Below, in pieces: positions 1 to 11,176 of a stretch of DNA of 64,000 bases; position 1 is the stretch's first letter; every line of letters starts with the position of its first letter. A program made the translations under genes and the position numbers. The notes beneath the pieces were generated by a model. The model was not told where the DNA came from and did no database searches. It saw only the letters and a program-made list of their open reading frames with translations. This DNA comes from Streptomyces albidus (ex Kaewkla and Franco 2022) (GTDB lineage: Bacteria > Actinomycetota > Actinomycetes > Streptomycetales > Streptomycetaceae): assembly GCF_013870515.1 (NCBI RefSeq), contig NZ_JACBXA010000001.1:58057-122056 (forward strand), in the 5' to 3' direction.

Positions 1-1927
<1,927 letters not shown>

Positions 1928-2683
1928 GTACTGCCTGCCTCTCCCCCGGCGTGCCAACTCGTGGAGCGGATCCCCCGCTGTCCTGAGGTCCCGCACACCA
2001 CTCGCTGCGCGCATCCTCAGCTTCACCGCCGATCGCTCCCGGCACCGCAGGAGCGGGACGGTCCGGCCCGTATGGCGGCCCGTCAGGTTGACGCCGTCCT
2101 TGCGGACCGCCCGCCTGCGTAGCGGACCGCACATACTGGACTTTACGCCCGGGGCAGGTCGTCGCTCCATCCGTCGCTGATCTGTTACCGGACTGCCTCC
2201 GTGTCACGTGTTACCTCGGACTCAACCTGCTGTTCCGACGGTGCACCTGGCAGCCAGGGCGCACTCACCTGGATCAGCGAGGCTGACCGCTGACGCCATG
2301 GAGGGCGCGCTGTCCGGGAGTTGCGCCGCACGTCCGATCACCTCCACCAGCGCACTCCTCAGCCCGATGCGTCTTGGTGTTGCCGTAGAAGAACAGGTGG
2401 CACCAGCGCGGGAGGCCAACTCATGGCCCTGGCTCGACGAAGCTGCCGTTGTCTGGACCGCGTCGCTTCCTCGGAGCGACCCGCCCGTGGCCCCAAGTAC
2501 CCGTGGCTCCCCTTACGTTCGGGCCACGGTCGCCGCACGAAGGGGTTCGAGCTCCGCTTGGTCAGGGATGATCGGTCCGGTTCATGTTCGCTTGCGCCGT
2601 CTGGCGACGTCGTGCCGGCTGCACCCCTGAGCCGTCACCACGGCACGGAAGGCATTCCCCCAAACTGCCTACCAGGGAGAGAC
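1928..2683. other. Intergenic region, no supported gene
   Basis: About 750 bases between the divergent kinase and secreted-protein genes. Open frames exist on both strands, but their translations are rich in Arg, Ser and Pro and match nothing I recognise. It should hold both promoters; I cannot place them with confidence. Confidence 0.5.
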
Positions 2684-3487
2684 GTGAAACGTCATCTACT
2701 GCGCGGTCTTGTCATGCCCTTGCTCATTCTCTCGGCCATGGTGACCGGCGTGAGCGGTCAAGCTCATGCCCAGGTCGCCGACGGCGACGGCGACGGACTT
2801 GAGGACTCGCTGGAGGACACCCTCGCCACTCAGTTCTTTCCGTGGGTCTGGTTCGACAGCGGCGAGGACTCCGGCTGCGCCGACCCGGCGACGGACGCCA
2901 ACCCGGGCACCGCGCTCGCCCGGGTCAGACCCCACCCCGGAGACCCGGGCAAGATCGCGATCACGTTCACGGTCCTCTACCGGCAGGACTGCGGGGACTG
3001 GTTCGGCGGCTCCCACTCCGGCGACGTCGAACCGTTCGCCGTGACGCTCACGCCGCAGGCGGACTGCCCGACCGGCTACGCCGCCTTCGCGTTGAAGACG
3101 ACAGCACACGAGGGCACCGCCTTCGAGCACACCGACGAACGCATGCTGGGCAACGACTGCAACTGGGGCCGGGCGGCCGGCGGCTCACCCCAGGTCGCAA
3201 GGATCTACTCGGCCGAGAACAAGCACGGCAACTACGCCTCCCTCGACTCCTGCGAATCGGGTGCGGCGGGCAACGACCACTGTTCGGAGAGCTTCACCCT
3301 GCCGTACACGGTCTTCAACGCGGGCGAGGACGGGGCACGGCGCTTCGACGAACTGTCCGGCCACCAGTTCCCCGGCGAATACGCCTGGACCCCGCTGCCG
3401 TTCAGCGGGAGCCTCGACCGCGGCAGCGATGCCGGAATGATTCGCGACAAGCTCGTCAACGACGGTCTCCTGGCCAGAGCCGGGTGA
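2684..3487 (+). CDS. Secreted protein resembling the VPS62 family
   Basis: 267 residues from a GTG start, chosen because AGGGAGA lies just upstream and a clear signal peptide follows (KRHLLRGLVMPLLILSAM, cleavage near AHAQ). The mature part opens with an acidic Asp/Gly-rich stretch (DGDGDGLEDSLED), then LATQFFPWVWFDSGED. The later segment GGSHSGDVEPFAVTL resembles the 'HxGDxE' core I associate with VPS62/DUF946-type proteins, and a KHGNY segment with several cysteines follows. These cysteines could form disulfides outside the cell. The frame stays open upstream, but that extension has no gene-like composition. A hairpin terminator follows the stop by 15 bases. Family assignment is from recall of the motif; function unknown. 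Confidence 0.8.
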   Translation: MKRHLLRGLVMPLLILSAMVTGVSGQAHAQVADGDGDGLEDSLEDTLATQFFPWVWFDSGEDSGCADPATDANPGTALARVRPHPGDPGKIAITFTVLYRQDCGDWFGGSHSGDVEPFAVTLTPQADCPTGYAAFALKTTAHEGTAFEHTDERMLGNDCNWGRAAGGSPQVARIYSAENKHGNYASLDSCESGAAGNDHCSESFTLPYTVFNAGEDGARRFDELSGHQFPGEYAWTPLPFSGSLDRGSDAGMIRDKLVNDGLLARAG

Positions 3488-3502
3488 GACCTGGCGCTCC
3501 GC

Positions 3503-3530
3503 GAGGGCCCCGTCGCGTGACGGGGCCCTC
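3503..3530 (+). terminator. Rho-independent-type hairpin
   Basis: Perfect 12-bp stem (GAGGGCCCCGTC and its complement) with a 4-base GCGT loop, 15 bases after the stop of the secreted-protein gene. No U-tract follows, which is usual in high-GC actinomycetes. Confidence 0.85.
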
Positions 3531-3734
3531 GGCCTGAGGACGCATGCGAAATCCCTTGTGAATGCGCTGGATTCACCGCATCTCCGTTGGCCAGGAGGCG
3601 CCGGCCCTTCAGGAGGCGGAGGGCTGCGGCTACGCACCTCCGAGGACCGAACCCGGTCCCGCAAGGTCGTCATCCCGAACGAGAACCTCGGTGGCCGCCC
3701 GCGGAGGTCCACCGTCGACCTGCAAAGGCACGCT

Positions 3735-4130
3735 CTACCAGGGGCCCCGGCAGACCAGGCCCAGAGCCAGGGCGGCCGCCGCGGTGGCGAGGAAGACGAT
3801 CCCGCCTACGACGTCGCGGGAGCCCAATCGCAGGTGGGCGATGACTGCACCGACGAAGTACAGCACGAGCCCGGAGGCGGCGAGGGTTCCCAGGAGTGGC
3901 ACGGCGAACCCGGCCAGCAGCCCCAGGGCCCCCGCTGCCAGCAGCATTCCCAGCACCGGTACCCACTTCCGGGGCACGCCCTTCATGTCCGCCTGCGTCC
4001 TGGGGTATTCGTGACCGATCAGGTAGGTGACGGCGGCGGCACCGTTGAAGACCGCGCTGAGGACGGTGACCGTGACGTAGGCGGCGAACACGATTCCTCC
4101 GATCCTGTGGGGAGCAGCACTGCCGGGCAC
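3735..4130 (-). CDS. DoxX-family membrane protein
   Basis: 131 residues with four hydrophobic segments, beginning near IVFAAYVTVTVLSAVFNG and ending near IVFLATAAAALALGL. The motif HEYPRTQADMKGVPRKWVP after helix 1, followed by a Gly/Ala/Leu-rich second helix, is the pattern of small DoxX-like integral membrane proteins. Length fits the family (about 120-140). The GTG start at 4130 has GAGGGA directly upstream, closer than usual, so the exact start is uncertain. It stands alone, divergent from the LacI-type gene. DoxX-like proteins have been linked to redox homeostasis, but no substrate can be inferred here. Confidence 0.85.
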   Translation of the reverse strand: MPGSAAPHRIGGIVFAAYVTVTVLSAVFNGAAAVTYLIGHEYPRTQADMKGVPRKWVPVLGMLLAAGALGLLAGFAVPLLGTLAASGLVLYFVGAVIAHLRLGSRDVVGGIVFLATAAAALALGLVCRGPW

Positions 4131-4255
4131 TCCCTCGTGGGATGTCCCTCTCCTGTAAGACGAGCCAACGAGTAGATGTGTGACATCGGTCGGCCGCCGG
4201 GCATGCCGCGCCCGCCACGGGCGTACGTCCGACGTGCGAAGCCCGAAAGCTCTAC

Positions 4256-4266
4256 GGAAAGTTTCC
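4256..4266. promoter_or_regulatory. Probable LacI-family operator upstream of the repressor gene
   Basis: GGAAAGTTTCC, a near-perfect 11-bp palindrome 57 bases before the repressor start. Its GAAASTTTC core recurs twice in the glycosidase/importer divergent region, suggesting autoregulation by the adjacent LacI-type protein. Confidence 0.7.
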
Positions 4267-4322
4267 CTCCCCCTCAGCTATGGTGACCGCGAGCAATACA
4301 TCAGGGTCAGGAGGTCCGTAGC

Positions 4323-5381
4323 GTGGCCGCACCGCACACGGCAGGCCAACGGGCGGGACGCGGGCGCGGTGGCAGCGAACGCGTCACCATCAGCGACATC
4401 GCCCGAGAAGCCGGCGTTTCCGTCCCCACCGTCTCCAAGGTCCTCAACGGGCACGCGCATGTCGCCGCCGAGACGCGCAGCAAGGTCGAACGGCTGCTGG
4501 CCAAGCACCAATACGAGCGCCGCACCAGGCGCCGCGAGGGTCAGGCACGACTGGTCGACCTCGTCTTCAACAACCTCGACAGCGAATGGTCGATGGAGAT
4601 CATCCGTGGTGTCGAGAGCGTCGCGCACGAGTCCGGACTCGGCACTGTCGTGTCCGCCATTCACGGGGCGACGACCGAGGAACGCCGGTGGTTGGACAAC
4701 CTCACCGCGCGCTGGTCGGACGGCATCATCCTGGCCGTCACCGAACTCAGACCGGCCCATGCGGAACAGATCCGAGCTCTCGGCATTCCCATGGTCATCA
4801 TCGACCCGGTCGGGCAGCCCGACCCCCACGTCGCCTCCGTCGGTGCGACCAATTGGAACGGCGCGCTCACCGCGACCGAGCATCTGATCTCGCTGGGACA
4901 CGAGCGCATCGGGCTCATCGGGGGCCGGCCGGAGTTGCAGTGCAGCCGGGCCCGGCTGGACGGCTACCGCTCGGCCATGCAGTCGGCGGGTCTCCCGGTG
5001 GACGACGACCTCATCGCCGAGGGCGACTTCTACGCGCCCCGCGGCGAACAGGCAGCGCGCGAACTGCTCTCGCTGAGGCACCCGCCCACCGCGATCTTCG
5101 CGGGCAACGACCAGCAGGCTCTCGGCGTGTACCGCACTGCCGAACAACTTGGGCTGCGCGTCCCGGACGACCTGAGCGTGGTGGGGTTCGACGACCTGCC
5201 CGCCGCCGGCCTCTCCTCACCGCCCCTGACCACCATCCGGCAGCCCGTCGCGCAGATGGCGGTGCAGGCGATGCGGATGCTGCTGCGCTATCTGGAGACC
5301 GGCGCATTCGAGACCCGCCGCCTCGAGCTGTCCACGGAGCTGGTCGTTCGCGACAGCACGGCTCCTCCGCGAAAGCGCTGA
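4323..5381 (+). CDS. LacI-family transcriptional repressor of the sugar-uptake locus
   Basis: 352 residues. The N-terminal helix-turn-helix (VTISDIAREAGVSVPTVSKV, about residues 21-40) and hinge are followed by the periplasmic-binding-protein-like effector domain, including SLGHERIGLIGGRPE, AIFAGNDQQALGVYR and the PDDLSVVGFDDLP motif. The GTG start has GGAGG about 9 bases upstream. It converges with the GH3 gene, with only 39 bases between the stop codons. GAAASTTTC palindromes upstream of this gene and between glycosidase and importer indicate that it represses both itself and that locus. The inducer is probably an oligosaccharide handled by the importer. By layout it resembles BxlR-type xylobiose regulators, but this is inference. 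Confidence 0.95.
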   Translation: MAAPHTAGQRAGRGRGGSERVTISDIAREAGVSVPTVSKVLNGHAHVAAETRSKVERLLAKHQYERRTRRREGQARLVDLVFNNLDSEWSMEIIRGVESVAHESGLGTVVSAIHGATTEERRWLDNLTARWSDGIILAVTELRPAHAEQIRALGIPMVIIDPVGQPDPHVASVGATNWNGALTATEHLISLGHERIGLIGGRPELQCSRARLDGYRSAMQSAGLPVDDDLIAEGDFYAPRGEQAARELLSLRHPPTAIFAGNDQQALGVYRTAEQLGLRVPDDLSVVGFDDLPAAGLSSPPLTTIRQPVAQMAVQAMRMLLRYLETGAFETRRLELSTELVVRDSTAPPRKR

Positions 5382-5385
5382 ACGG

Positions 5386-5412
5386 CAGTTGGCTCGCACC
5401 TCAGGCCAACTG
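5386..5412. terminator. Hairpin between convergent stop codons
   Basis: 8-bp perfect stem (CAGTTGGC / GCCAACTG) with an 11-base loop, placed exactly between the convergent stops of the repressor and GH3 genes. Probably a bidirectional terminator. Confidence 0.55.
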
Positions 5413-5420
5413 AAGCCCGT

Positions 5421-7775
5421 TCAGCCGCACTCCGTGACACGAGCGGGAGTCCGCAGGGCCCGGTGGCGCCCCGTCGCACGCGGCGCCGGACCGGTGATGC
5501 GGAACGTGCCCTCCAGCGGCGTGTCCGTGCTCGACCGGCCGATCCGCACTTCGATCACCCCGGGTTCCACCACGCGCCGCCCGTCGCGCCCGGTGAAGGC
5601 CGTGCGGTCCGTGTGGAGGTCGAAGGTGATCCGGCGGCGCTCGCCCGGAGCCAGGTCCACTCGCGCGAACCCGGCCAACTCCCGCCAGGGGCGCGTCACT
5701 TGAGCAACAGGGTCGGTGAGGTACAGCTGCACGACCTCGGTGCCGGGCCGCTCGCCCATGTTGGTGACGGTGCAGGAGATCTCGACCGTGCCGTCGGCCG
5801 GCACCTCCTCGCTGCCCAGCCTCAACTCTCCGTACTGGAATCGCGTGTAGGACAGCCCGTGCCCGAAGGGGAAGAGAGGTGTCGGGTCCTGTGCGCTCAC
5901 CTCGCTGGCTCGCCCCAGAGGTGCCGTCAGATAGGTGTACGGCTGTCCGCCCGGCTTGTGCGGCACGCTGACCGGCAGCCTGCCGGACGGGTTCACACGG
6001 CCGGTCAGCACGTCCGCCAGCGCAGCCGCACCTTCCTCGCCTGGGAAGAAGGTCTGCACGATCGCCGCTGCCCGCCCAACTGCTGCACCCAGGGCGTACG
6101 GACGTCCGCTGACCACGATCAGCACCACCGGAGTGCCGCTGTCCAGCAGCTCCTCCAGCAGTTCGGCCTGCAACCCTGGGAGTGACAGGCCGGGTGCGTC
6201 GCATCCTTCGCCTGAGGTGCCACGCCCGAAGAGCCCTGCCCGGTCTCCCAGCACGGCCAGACAGACGTCCGCCTCCCGGGCGGCGGTCACCGCGCGGGCG
6301 AACCCCGACCGGTCCGACTCCCCCACCGGGCAGCCCTGTTCGTGCGTGATCGCACGAGCGCCCAGTCCCTCACGCAGCCCCCGCAGCACGCTCGGCACGG
6401 CAACGCCCATGTCCCACTCCGGATGGCGCACGCCCACGTGAGCGGGGAATGAGTAGCAGCCCTGCAGCCCGAGGGCGTCGTCGGCGAGCGGCCCGACGAC
6501 TGCGACCCGTCCGGGGGAGGAGAGGGGCAGCAGCCCCGCCTCGTCGGCCAGCAGAACGACGGATTCAGCGGCCAACTTCCGGGCCAGCGCCCGGTGTTCG
6601 GGCGGATCGAGATCTGGTTCGCGCGTCGGCGGCTCGGGGCTCCAGTCCGGGTCGAGCAGACCCAGCTCGCACTTCTGCCGCAGTACGCGCGTCAGTGCAC
6701 GGTCCACCAGGGCCTCGTCCGCCGCTCCCTCGCGCACCTGCGCGGCCAGTGGTCGTCCGTAACAGCGCGCGGTGGGGAGTTCGACGTCCACACCCGCCGT
6801 CAGCGCCTGAACAGCAGCCTCACCGGGGCTGCCGGCGGTGCGGTGGAGCAGTTCGAGGAACGAGATCCCGAAGTAGTCGGCGACGACGGTCCCTTCGAAG
6901 CCCCACTCCTCGCGCAGGATTCCGGTCAGCAGCCGTTCGTCCGCAGCGGTGGGGACGCCGTCGATCTCCGTGTAGGCGTGCATCACCGAGCGGGCGCCCG
7001 CCTCTCTCAGTGCGGTCTCGAAGGGCGGCAGCACCACGTCGGCCAGTTCACGCGGACCCATGCTCACCGGCGCCAGGTTGCGTCCCGCCCGGCCGGAGGC
7101 GTAGCCCGCGAAGTGCTTGAGGGTGGCGATGATCCCCGCCGACTCGAGCCCCGAGACGTATGCGGAGCCGATCTGCGCGACAAGGTAGGGGTCCTCCCCG
7201 ATCGTTTCCTCGACCCGGCCCCAGCGCGCGTCCCGTACGACGTCGAGCACCGGCGCCAACCCCTGGTGCACGCCGACCGCGCGCATGCTCTGCCCGATGG
7301 CCTCCGCCATGAGCCGCACCAGGGCCGTGTCGAAAGTGGCTCCCCAGGCGAGCGGTACGGGGAACACCGTCGCGCCCCACGTGGTGAACCCGGCAAGGCA
7401 CTCCTCGTGAGCCACGGCCGGTATGCCGAACCGGTTTGCCGCCACGATCTCCCGCTGGCTTGCGGCCAGTGCCTTCGCGCCGGCTGTCGGTGTGACAGGT
7501 CGGGTGCCGAAGACCCGGGTGAGTTGACCTAGCCCGTCTTTGATCAACTCCTCCCAGGACGGGGTCTCGTCGGCGAGATCGTCCTGGTGCGGGGCGACTC
7601 CCTTGCCGTCGTGCGTGGCGCCCACCCACACGCCGACCAGCTGCGCCAGCTTCTCGTCGAGGGTCATGCGGGCGATCAGATCGGCAACGCGGACGTCGGG
7701 CGTCAGCCGCCTGTCGCGCCACGGCGCTGCGCCGTGACCGTCCGGGTTGTCCGAGTGAGGCGTGTTCTGTTGCAT
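5421..7775 (-). CDS. Glycoside hydrolase family 3, probable beta-xylosidase or beta-glucosidase
   Basis: 784 residues from the ATG at 7775, preferred over an upstream frame opening because GAGGTGA precedes it. Retaining GH3 enzyme: N-terminal barrel with GVHQGLAPVLDVVRDARWGR, the substrate-binding KHFAGY segment, and the nucleophile aspartate in VVADYFGISF. Then come the alpha/beta sandwich domain and a C-terminal fibronectin-type III-like domain (TVTNMGERPGTEVVQLY). No signal peptide is visible, so it should hydrolyse imported oligosaccharides in the cytoplasm. It is divergent from the importer genes, with two operator-like palindromes in between. The ADYFG nucleophile context and gene layout recall BxlA beta-xylosidases; beta-glucosidase activity cannot be excluded. 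Confidence 0.93.
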   Translation of the reverse strand: MQQNTPHSDNPDGHGAAPWRDRRLTPDVRVADLIARMTLDEKLAQLVGVWVGATHDGKGVAPHQDDLADETPSWEELIKDGLGQLTRVFGTRPVTPTAGAKALAASQREIVAANRFGIPAVAHEECLAGFTTWGATVFPVPLAWGATFDTALVRLMAEAIGQSMRAVGVHQGLAPVLDVVRDARWGRVEETIGEDPYLVAQIGSAYVSGLESAGIIATLKHFAGYASGRAGRNLAPVSMGPRELADVVLPPFETALREAGARSVMHAYTEIDGVPTAADERLLTGILREEWGFEGTVVADYFGISFLELLHRTAGSPGEAAVQALTAGVDVELPTARCYGRPLAAQVREGAADEALVDRALTRVLRQKCELGLLDPDWSPEPPTREPDLDPPEHRALARKLAAESVVLLADEAGLLPLSSPGRVAVVGPLADDALGLQGCYSFPAHVGVRHPEWDMGVAVPSVLRGLREGLGARAITHEQGCPVGESDRSGFARAVTAAREADVCLAVLGDRAGLFGRGTSGEGCDAPGLSLPGLQAELLEELLDSGTPVVLIVVSGRPYALGAAVGRAAAIVQTFFPGEEGAAALADVLTGRVNPSGRLPVSVPHKPGGQPYTYLTAPLGRASEVSAQDPTPLFPFGHGLSYTRFQYGELRLGSEEVPADGTVEISCTVTNMGERPGTEVVQLYLTDPVAQVTRPWRELAGFARVDLAPGERRRITFDLHTDRTAFTGRDGRRVVEPGVIEVRIGRSSTDTPLEGTFRITGPAPRATGRHRALRTPARVTECG

Positions 7776-7824
7776 CGTCACCTCGTCGAGTCGAGCGGAT
7801 GAACGGATGCTACTCGATGCTTTC

Positions 7825-7835
7825 GGAAACTTTCC
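7825..7835. promoter_or_regulatory. Probable LacI-family operator before the GH3 gene
   Basis: GGAAACTTTCC, the reverse complement of the site at 4256-4266. It lies 50 bases upstream of the GH3 start, where a repressor would block its promoter. Confidence 0.7.
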
Positions 7836-7956
7836 ATTCTCGATCCGCTGCTCTCCTGCGGACCATCGATCAACTACCACACGTGCTGCACGGCTATTGA
7901 CGTCTCATCTGCTCTAGCTCTAAGTTCCACGCCAGCCTCAACATTTCGGATTTCGC

Positions 7957-7967
7957 CGAAAGTTTCT
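7957..7967. promoter_or_regulatory. Probable LacI-family operator before the binding-protein gene
   Basis: CGAAAGTTTCT, third copy of the GAAASTTTC core in the locus, 14 bases upstream of the binding-protein start. Its centre is 132 bases from that of the second site. Confidence 0.65.
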
Positions 7968-7980
7968 GGAGCGGGGTGTC

Positions 7981-9306
7981 ATGACAGCCACGGAGATACG
8001 GCCGGCCCACAGCCGACGCCGCTTCCTCACCGGCATCGGAGCCGCCGGTATCGGAGCGGCCGTCACCGGCTGCTCGGCCCTCTCGCCCGGCTCCGGCGAC
8101 GACAGCCGCGGCCTGGACGTATGGACCCTCACCGACCCCGTCCAGAACAAGATCCAGCGAGCCGCCCTCACCCGCCTCCGGCGCAGCCACTCCTCACGTG
8201 CCAAGCTCACGCCGTTCCCCAACACCGGCTACACGCAGAAGCTCCGCATCGCCATGGGCACTTCGGACGGGCCGGACGTGTTCTGGAGCTGGGGCGGTGA
8301 GTCGCTGCGCCCGTACCACGAGGCCGGGCTCGTGGTCGACCTGGCGGACCGCTTCGGCAGCGACACCCGGTGGCGCGACGCGTTCCTGCCTGCGGCCCTC
8401 CAGGCTGCCTGCGTCGACGACCGCGAACCGCTCGGGCTGCCCGTCCGCGGCATGCAGCCGGTCATACTCTTCTGCAACCAGACCCTCTTCGACGAGCACG
8501 ACCTGCGCCCGCCCCGCACCTGGGACGAACTGCTCGACGTCGTCGACGCCTTCGTCGACGCGGACGTCATCCCGGTGTCGCTCGCCGGGGCCGAGAGCTG
8601 GTGCGAGCTGATGTGGCTCGAATGCATCACCGGGCGGCTCACCGGCACCGGTCCGCTGCGGAAGATCTTCGCGGGGGAGCGCGGCAGTTGGCGGCACCCT
8701 GCCATCGAGGAAGCCCTCGACCGGATACAGAAGCTGGTTCGCCGCGGCGCCTTCGGCCAGGCGTTCGGATCCGTGAGCTATGGCTCGGGCGGTGCCACCG
8801 CAATCTTCGCCAAAGGCCGTGCAGCCATGCACCTGATGGGCTCATGGGAGTACTCCAACCTGCGCAACGACCACAGGCGCTTCACCGAAGACGGTCTGAG
8901 CTGGGTGTCCTTCCCGACCGTTCCCGGCGGCACGGGCGACCCCCGCGCCCTGGTCGGAAACAACACCAACTACCTCTCCGTCAACACCAGAAGCGCCGAC
9001 ATCGACGCGGGTGTCGGCCTGGTCGGCACCCAACTCGCCGCGCGTCCCTTCATCGACGCCCTCATCAAAGCGGGTGACGTTCCCGCCGCCGTCGGCATCG
9101 AGGGCCGGCTGCGCGAGCTCGCTCCCGATCCGGACTTCGCGCTGTACGTCTACCGCGTCGTATCCGACGCCCCCGACTTCACCCTCTCCTGGGACCAGGC
9201 GATGCTCCCCGCCGTGAAGGAGGCCATGCTCTCCAGCCTCCAGCAGATCTTCCTGGAGAAGCTCTCCCCGCGGCAGTTCGTCGACGCGATGGAGTTGATC
9301 CAGTGA
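7981..9306 (+). CDS. Sugar ABC transporter substrate-binding lipoprotein (Tat-type signal)
   Basis: 441 residues of the family 1 extracellular sugar-binding proteins. The N-terminus has twin arginines (SRRRFLTGIGAAGIG) and a lipobox ending in VTGC, so it is likely exported by Tat and anchored to the outer face of the membrane. Features typical of oligosaccharide binders include DVFWSWGGESLRPY, RPPRTWDELLDVVDAF and KGRAAMHLMGSWEY. It is the first gene of a three-gene importer operon whose next start overlaps its stop. No ATPase is encoded here, so a shared MsiK-type ATPase elsewhere would be needed, as is usual for Streptomyces sugar importers. Position and operators suggest a BxlE-like xylo-oligosaccharide binder. 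Confidence 0.93.
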   Translation: MTATEIRPAHSRRRFLTGIGAAGIGAAVTGCSALSPGSGDDSRGLDVWTLTDPVQNKIQRAALTRLRRSHSSRAKLTPFPNTGYTQKLRIAMGTSDGPDVFWSWGGESLRPYHEAGLVVDLADRFGSDTRWRDAFLPAALQAACVDDREPLGLPVRGMQPVILFCNQTLFDEHDLRPPRTWDELLDVVDAFVDADVIPVSLAGAESWCELMWLECITGRLTGTGPLRKIFAGERGSWRHPAIEEALDRIQKLVRRGAFGQAFGSVSYGSGGATAIFAKGRAAMHLMGSWEYSNLRNDHRRFTEDGLSWVSFPTVPGGTGDPRALVGNNTNYLSVNTRSADIDAGVGLVGTQLAARPFIDALIKAGDVPAAVGIEGRLRELAPDPDFALYVYRVVSDAPDFTLSWDQAMLPAVKEAMLSSLQQIFLEKLSPRQFVDAMELIQ

Positions 9307-10250
9307 CCGCCCCCGCACCGGCGCCCGCTCACCGTTCGCTCCGCGGCCGTACGCGCGCGGCCTCGCACACCGACAACGCCGCCCGGCCCGGCGCCCTTTA
9401 CGCGGTCCCGGCCATGCTCGTCTTCGGTGTCTTCGCGCTCGTACCGCTCCTCCTGGTCTGCTGGCTCTCCTTCACGACCTGGAACGGCCTCGGCGACCCC
9501 CGCTGGACGGGGCTCGCCAACTGGCAGGACCTGCTCACCGATCCGGGCCTGCTGCACTCCCTGCGGATCACCGCGGTGCTCACACTCGCCGGCTGGGCCG
9601 TGCAGACTCCGCTCGCGCTGCTCCTCGGTGTGTGGGCCGCGGGCACACAACGCGGACGTGCGCTGGCCTCGGCGCTCGTCTTCCTGCCGCTGCTGCTCTC
9701 CGGCGCGGCGACCGCTCTGGTCTGGAAGGCGCTGCTCGACCCCAACTTCGGCCTCGCCCGCACCATCGGCCCGTGGATCGGCGTGCCCAGCGGCAACATG
9801 CTCGGCACTTCCGGCGGCGCCCTGCTCGCCATCATCGCCGTCGGCGCCTGGCAGTTCGTGCCGTTCCACATGCTGATGTACCAGGCCGCGGCGCGTAACG
9901 TACCCGCGCATCTCTACGAGGCCGCCACCATCGACGGCGCCGGGCGCGTACGACAGTTCTGGTCGATCACGCTGCCCCAGTTGCGCAACACCGTCGTCAC
10001 TTCCTCCACGCTGATGATCGTCGGCTCGATGACCACGTTCGAGACCATCCTGATCCTCACCGACGGCGGTCCCGGCGCGGCCACCCAGTCCATGCCGTTC
10101 CGGATGTACCAACAGGCCTTCAAGAGTTTCGAGATGGGGCCCGCCTCCGCACTGGCCACCGTCCTCGTACTGTTCGGCACCGCACTGTCCTTGCTGATCG
10201 TCCGATTCAGCGGCTTCAGCAGGATGCGCTCCACCTTGGAGGGGATCTGA
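9303..10250 (+). CDS. Sugar ABC transporter permease 1 (MalF type)
   Basis: 315 residues, six predicted membrane helices beginning at LYAVPAMLVFGVFALVPLLL. The cytoplasmic EAA loop reads EAATIDGAGRVRQFWSITLP, the contact point for the ATPase. The GTG start overlaps the preceding stop by four bases, implying translational coupling to the binding-protein gene. The loop and length match MalF/UgpA-type subunits, which pair with a MalG-type partner, here the next gene. Confidence 0.94.
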   Translation: MTAPAPAPAHRSLRGRTRAASHTDNAARPGALYAVPAMLVFGVFALVPLLLVCWLSFTTWNGLGDPRWTGLANWQDLLTDPGLLHSLRITAVLTLAGWAVQTPLALLLGVWAAGTQRGRALASALVFLPLLLSGAATALVWKALLDPNFGLARTIGPWIGVPSGNMLGTSGGALLAIIAVGAWQFVPFHMLMYQAAARNVPAHLYEAATIDGAGRVRQFWSITLPQLRNTVVTSSTLMIVGSMTTFETILILTDGGPGAATQSMPFRMYQQAFKSFEMGPASALATVLVLFGTALSLLIVRFSGFSRMRSTLEGI

Positions 10251-11176
10251 TGGCCACCGCCCCGGCTCCCGCGCCCGGCCAGACCCGCACGCCGTCCGAA
10301 CCAGGGCCCGGACGCATGAGCGGCGGGAGTCCTCAACGGACCGCCGGCCGCCGCCCGTTGCTCTCCCGCGCCAACATCCCCGGCGGAGCGGCGTCCCTGA
10401 TCTGGCTGGCGATCGTCCTCGTCCCCCTGTGGTGCATGCTGACCTGGAGCGTTCAGAATCGCGACGGATTCCTCGACAACGGGCCGCTCAGCCTGCCCCG
10501 GGAGCTGACCCCCGAGAATCTGCAGACGGTCCTGGAAGGCGGCTTCACCAACGCGTTCGTCAACACCGCGATCGTCACGGTCGTCAGCGTCGCACTGACC
10601 CTCGTGTGTGCCGTACCTGCCGCGTACGCGGTCGTCCGCTCCACCAGCCGCTTCGTCGCCGGCGCCTTCTCCGTCTTTCTGCTGGGGCTCGCCATCCCCG
10701 CCCAAGCAGTCATCATCCCGGTGTACCTGATGATCGTCCGGATGGGCCTGTACGACACCAAGGCCGCGATCATCCTGCCCACGGTCGCCTTCGGGCTGCC
10801 GTTCGCCGTCCTCATCCTGGCCGGTTCACTGCGCGACGTGCCCGCCGAGAACTACGAGGCCATGACCCTCGACGGCGCCGGCCCCCTGCGCACGCTCTGG
10901 TCCCTCGTCATCCCGATGTCCCGCGGCAGCATCGTCGCCGTCGGCATCTACTCGGCGCTCCAGGCATGGAACGGCTTCCTGTTCCCGCTGATCCTCACTC
11001 AGTCCGAGGAGCAGCAGATCCTCACGCTCAATCTGTGGAACTTCCAGACGGAGTACGGCGTGAACATCCCCGGGCTGATGACGGCCGTCCTGCTGTCCGC
11101 CGCACCCGTCTTCATCGCGTACGTCCTCGCCCGCCGCTGGATCGTCGCCGGACTGGCAGGCCTGGGCGGCAAGTAG
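10250..11176 (+). CDS. Sugar ABC transporter permease 2 (MalG type)
   Basis: 308 residues with a long Pro/Gly-rich cytoplasmic N-terminus, then membrane helices from SLIWLAIVLVPLWCML. The EAA loop is YEAMTLDGAGPLRTLWSLVI. The start overlaps the previous stop by one base. Terminal PVFIAYVLARRWIVAGLAGL is the usual end of MalG-type subunits. Last gene of the importer operon. Confidence 0.94.
   Translation: MATAPAPAPGQTRTPSEPGPGRMSGGSPQRTAGRRPLLSRANIPGGAASLIWLAIVLVPLWCMLTWSVQNRDGFLDNGPLSLPRELTPENLQTVLEGGFTNAFVNTAIVTVVSVALTLVCAVPAAYAVVRSTSRFVAGAFSVFLLGLAIPAQAVIIPVYLMIVRMGLYDTKAAIILPTVAFGLPFAVLILAGSLRDVPAENYEAMTLDGAGPLRTLWSLVIPMSRGSIVAVGIYSALQAWNGFLFPLILTQSEEQQILTLNLWNFQTEYGVNIPGLMTAVLLSAAPVFIAYVLARRWIVAGLAGLGGK

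Noticed and set aside
2208..2630. 140-codon plus-strand frame upstream of the VPS62-like gene
   Set aside because: No ribosome site or recognisable segments; composition like non-coding GC-rich DNA.
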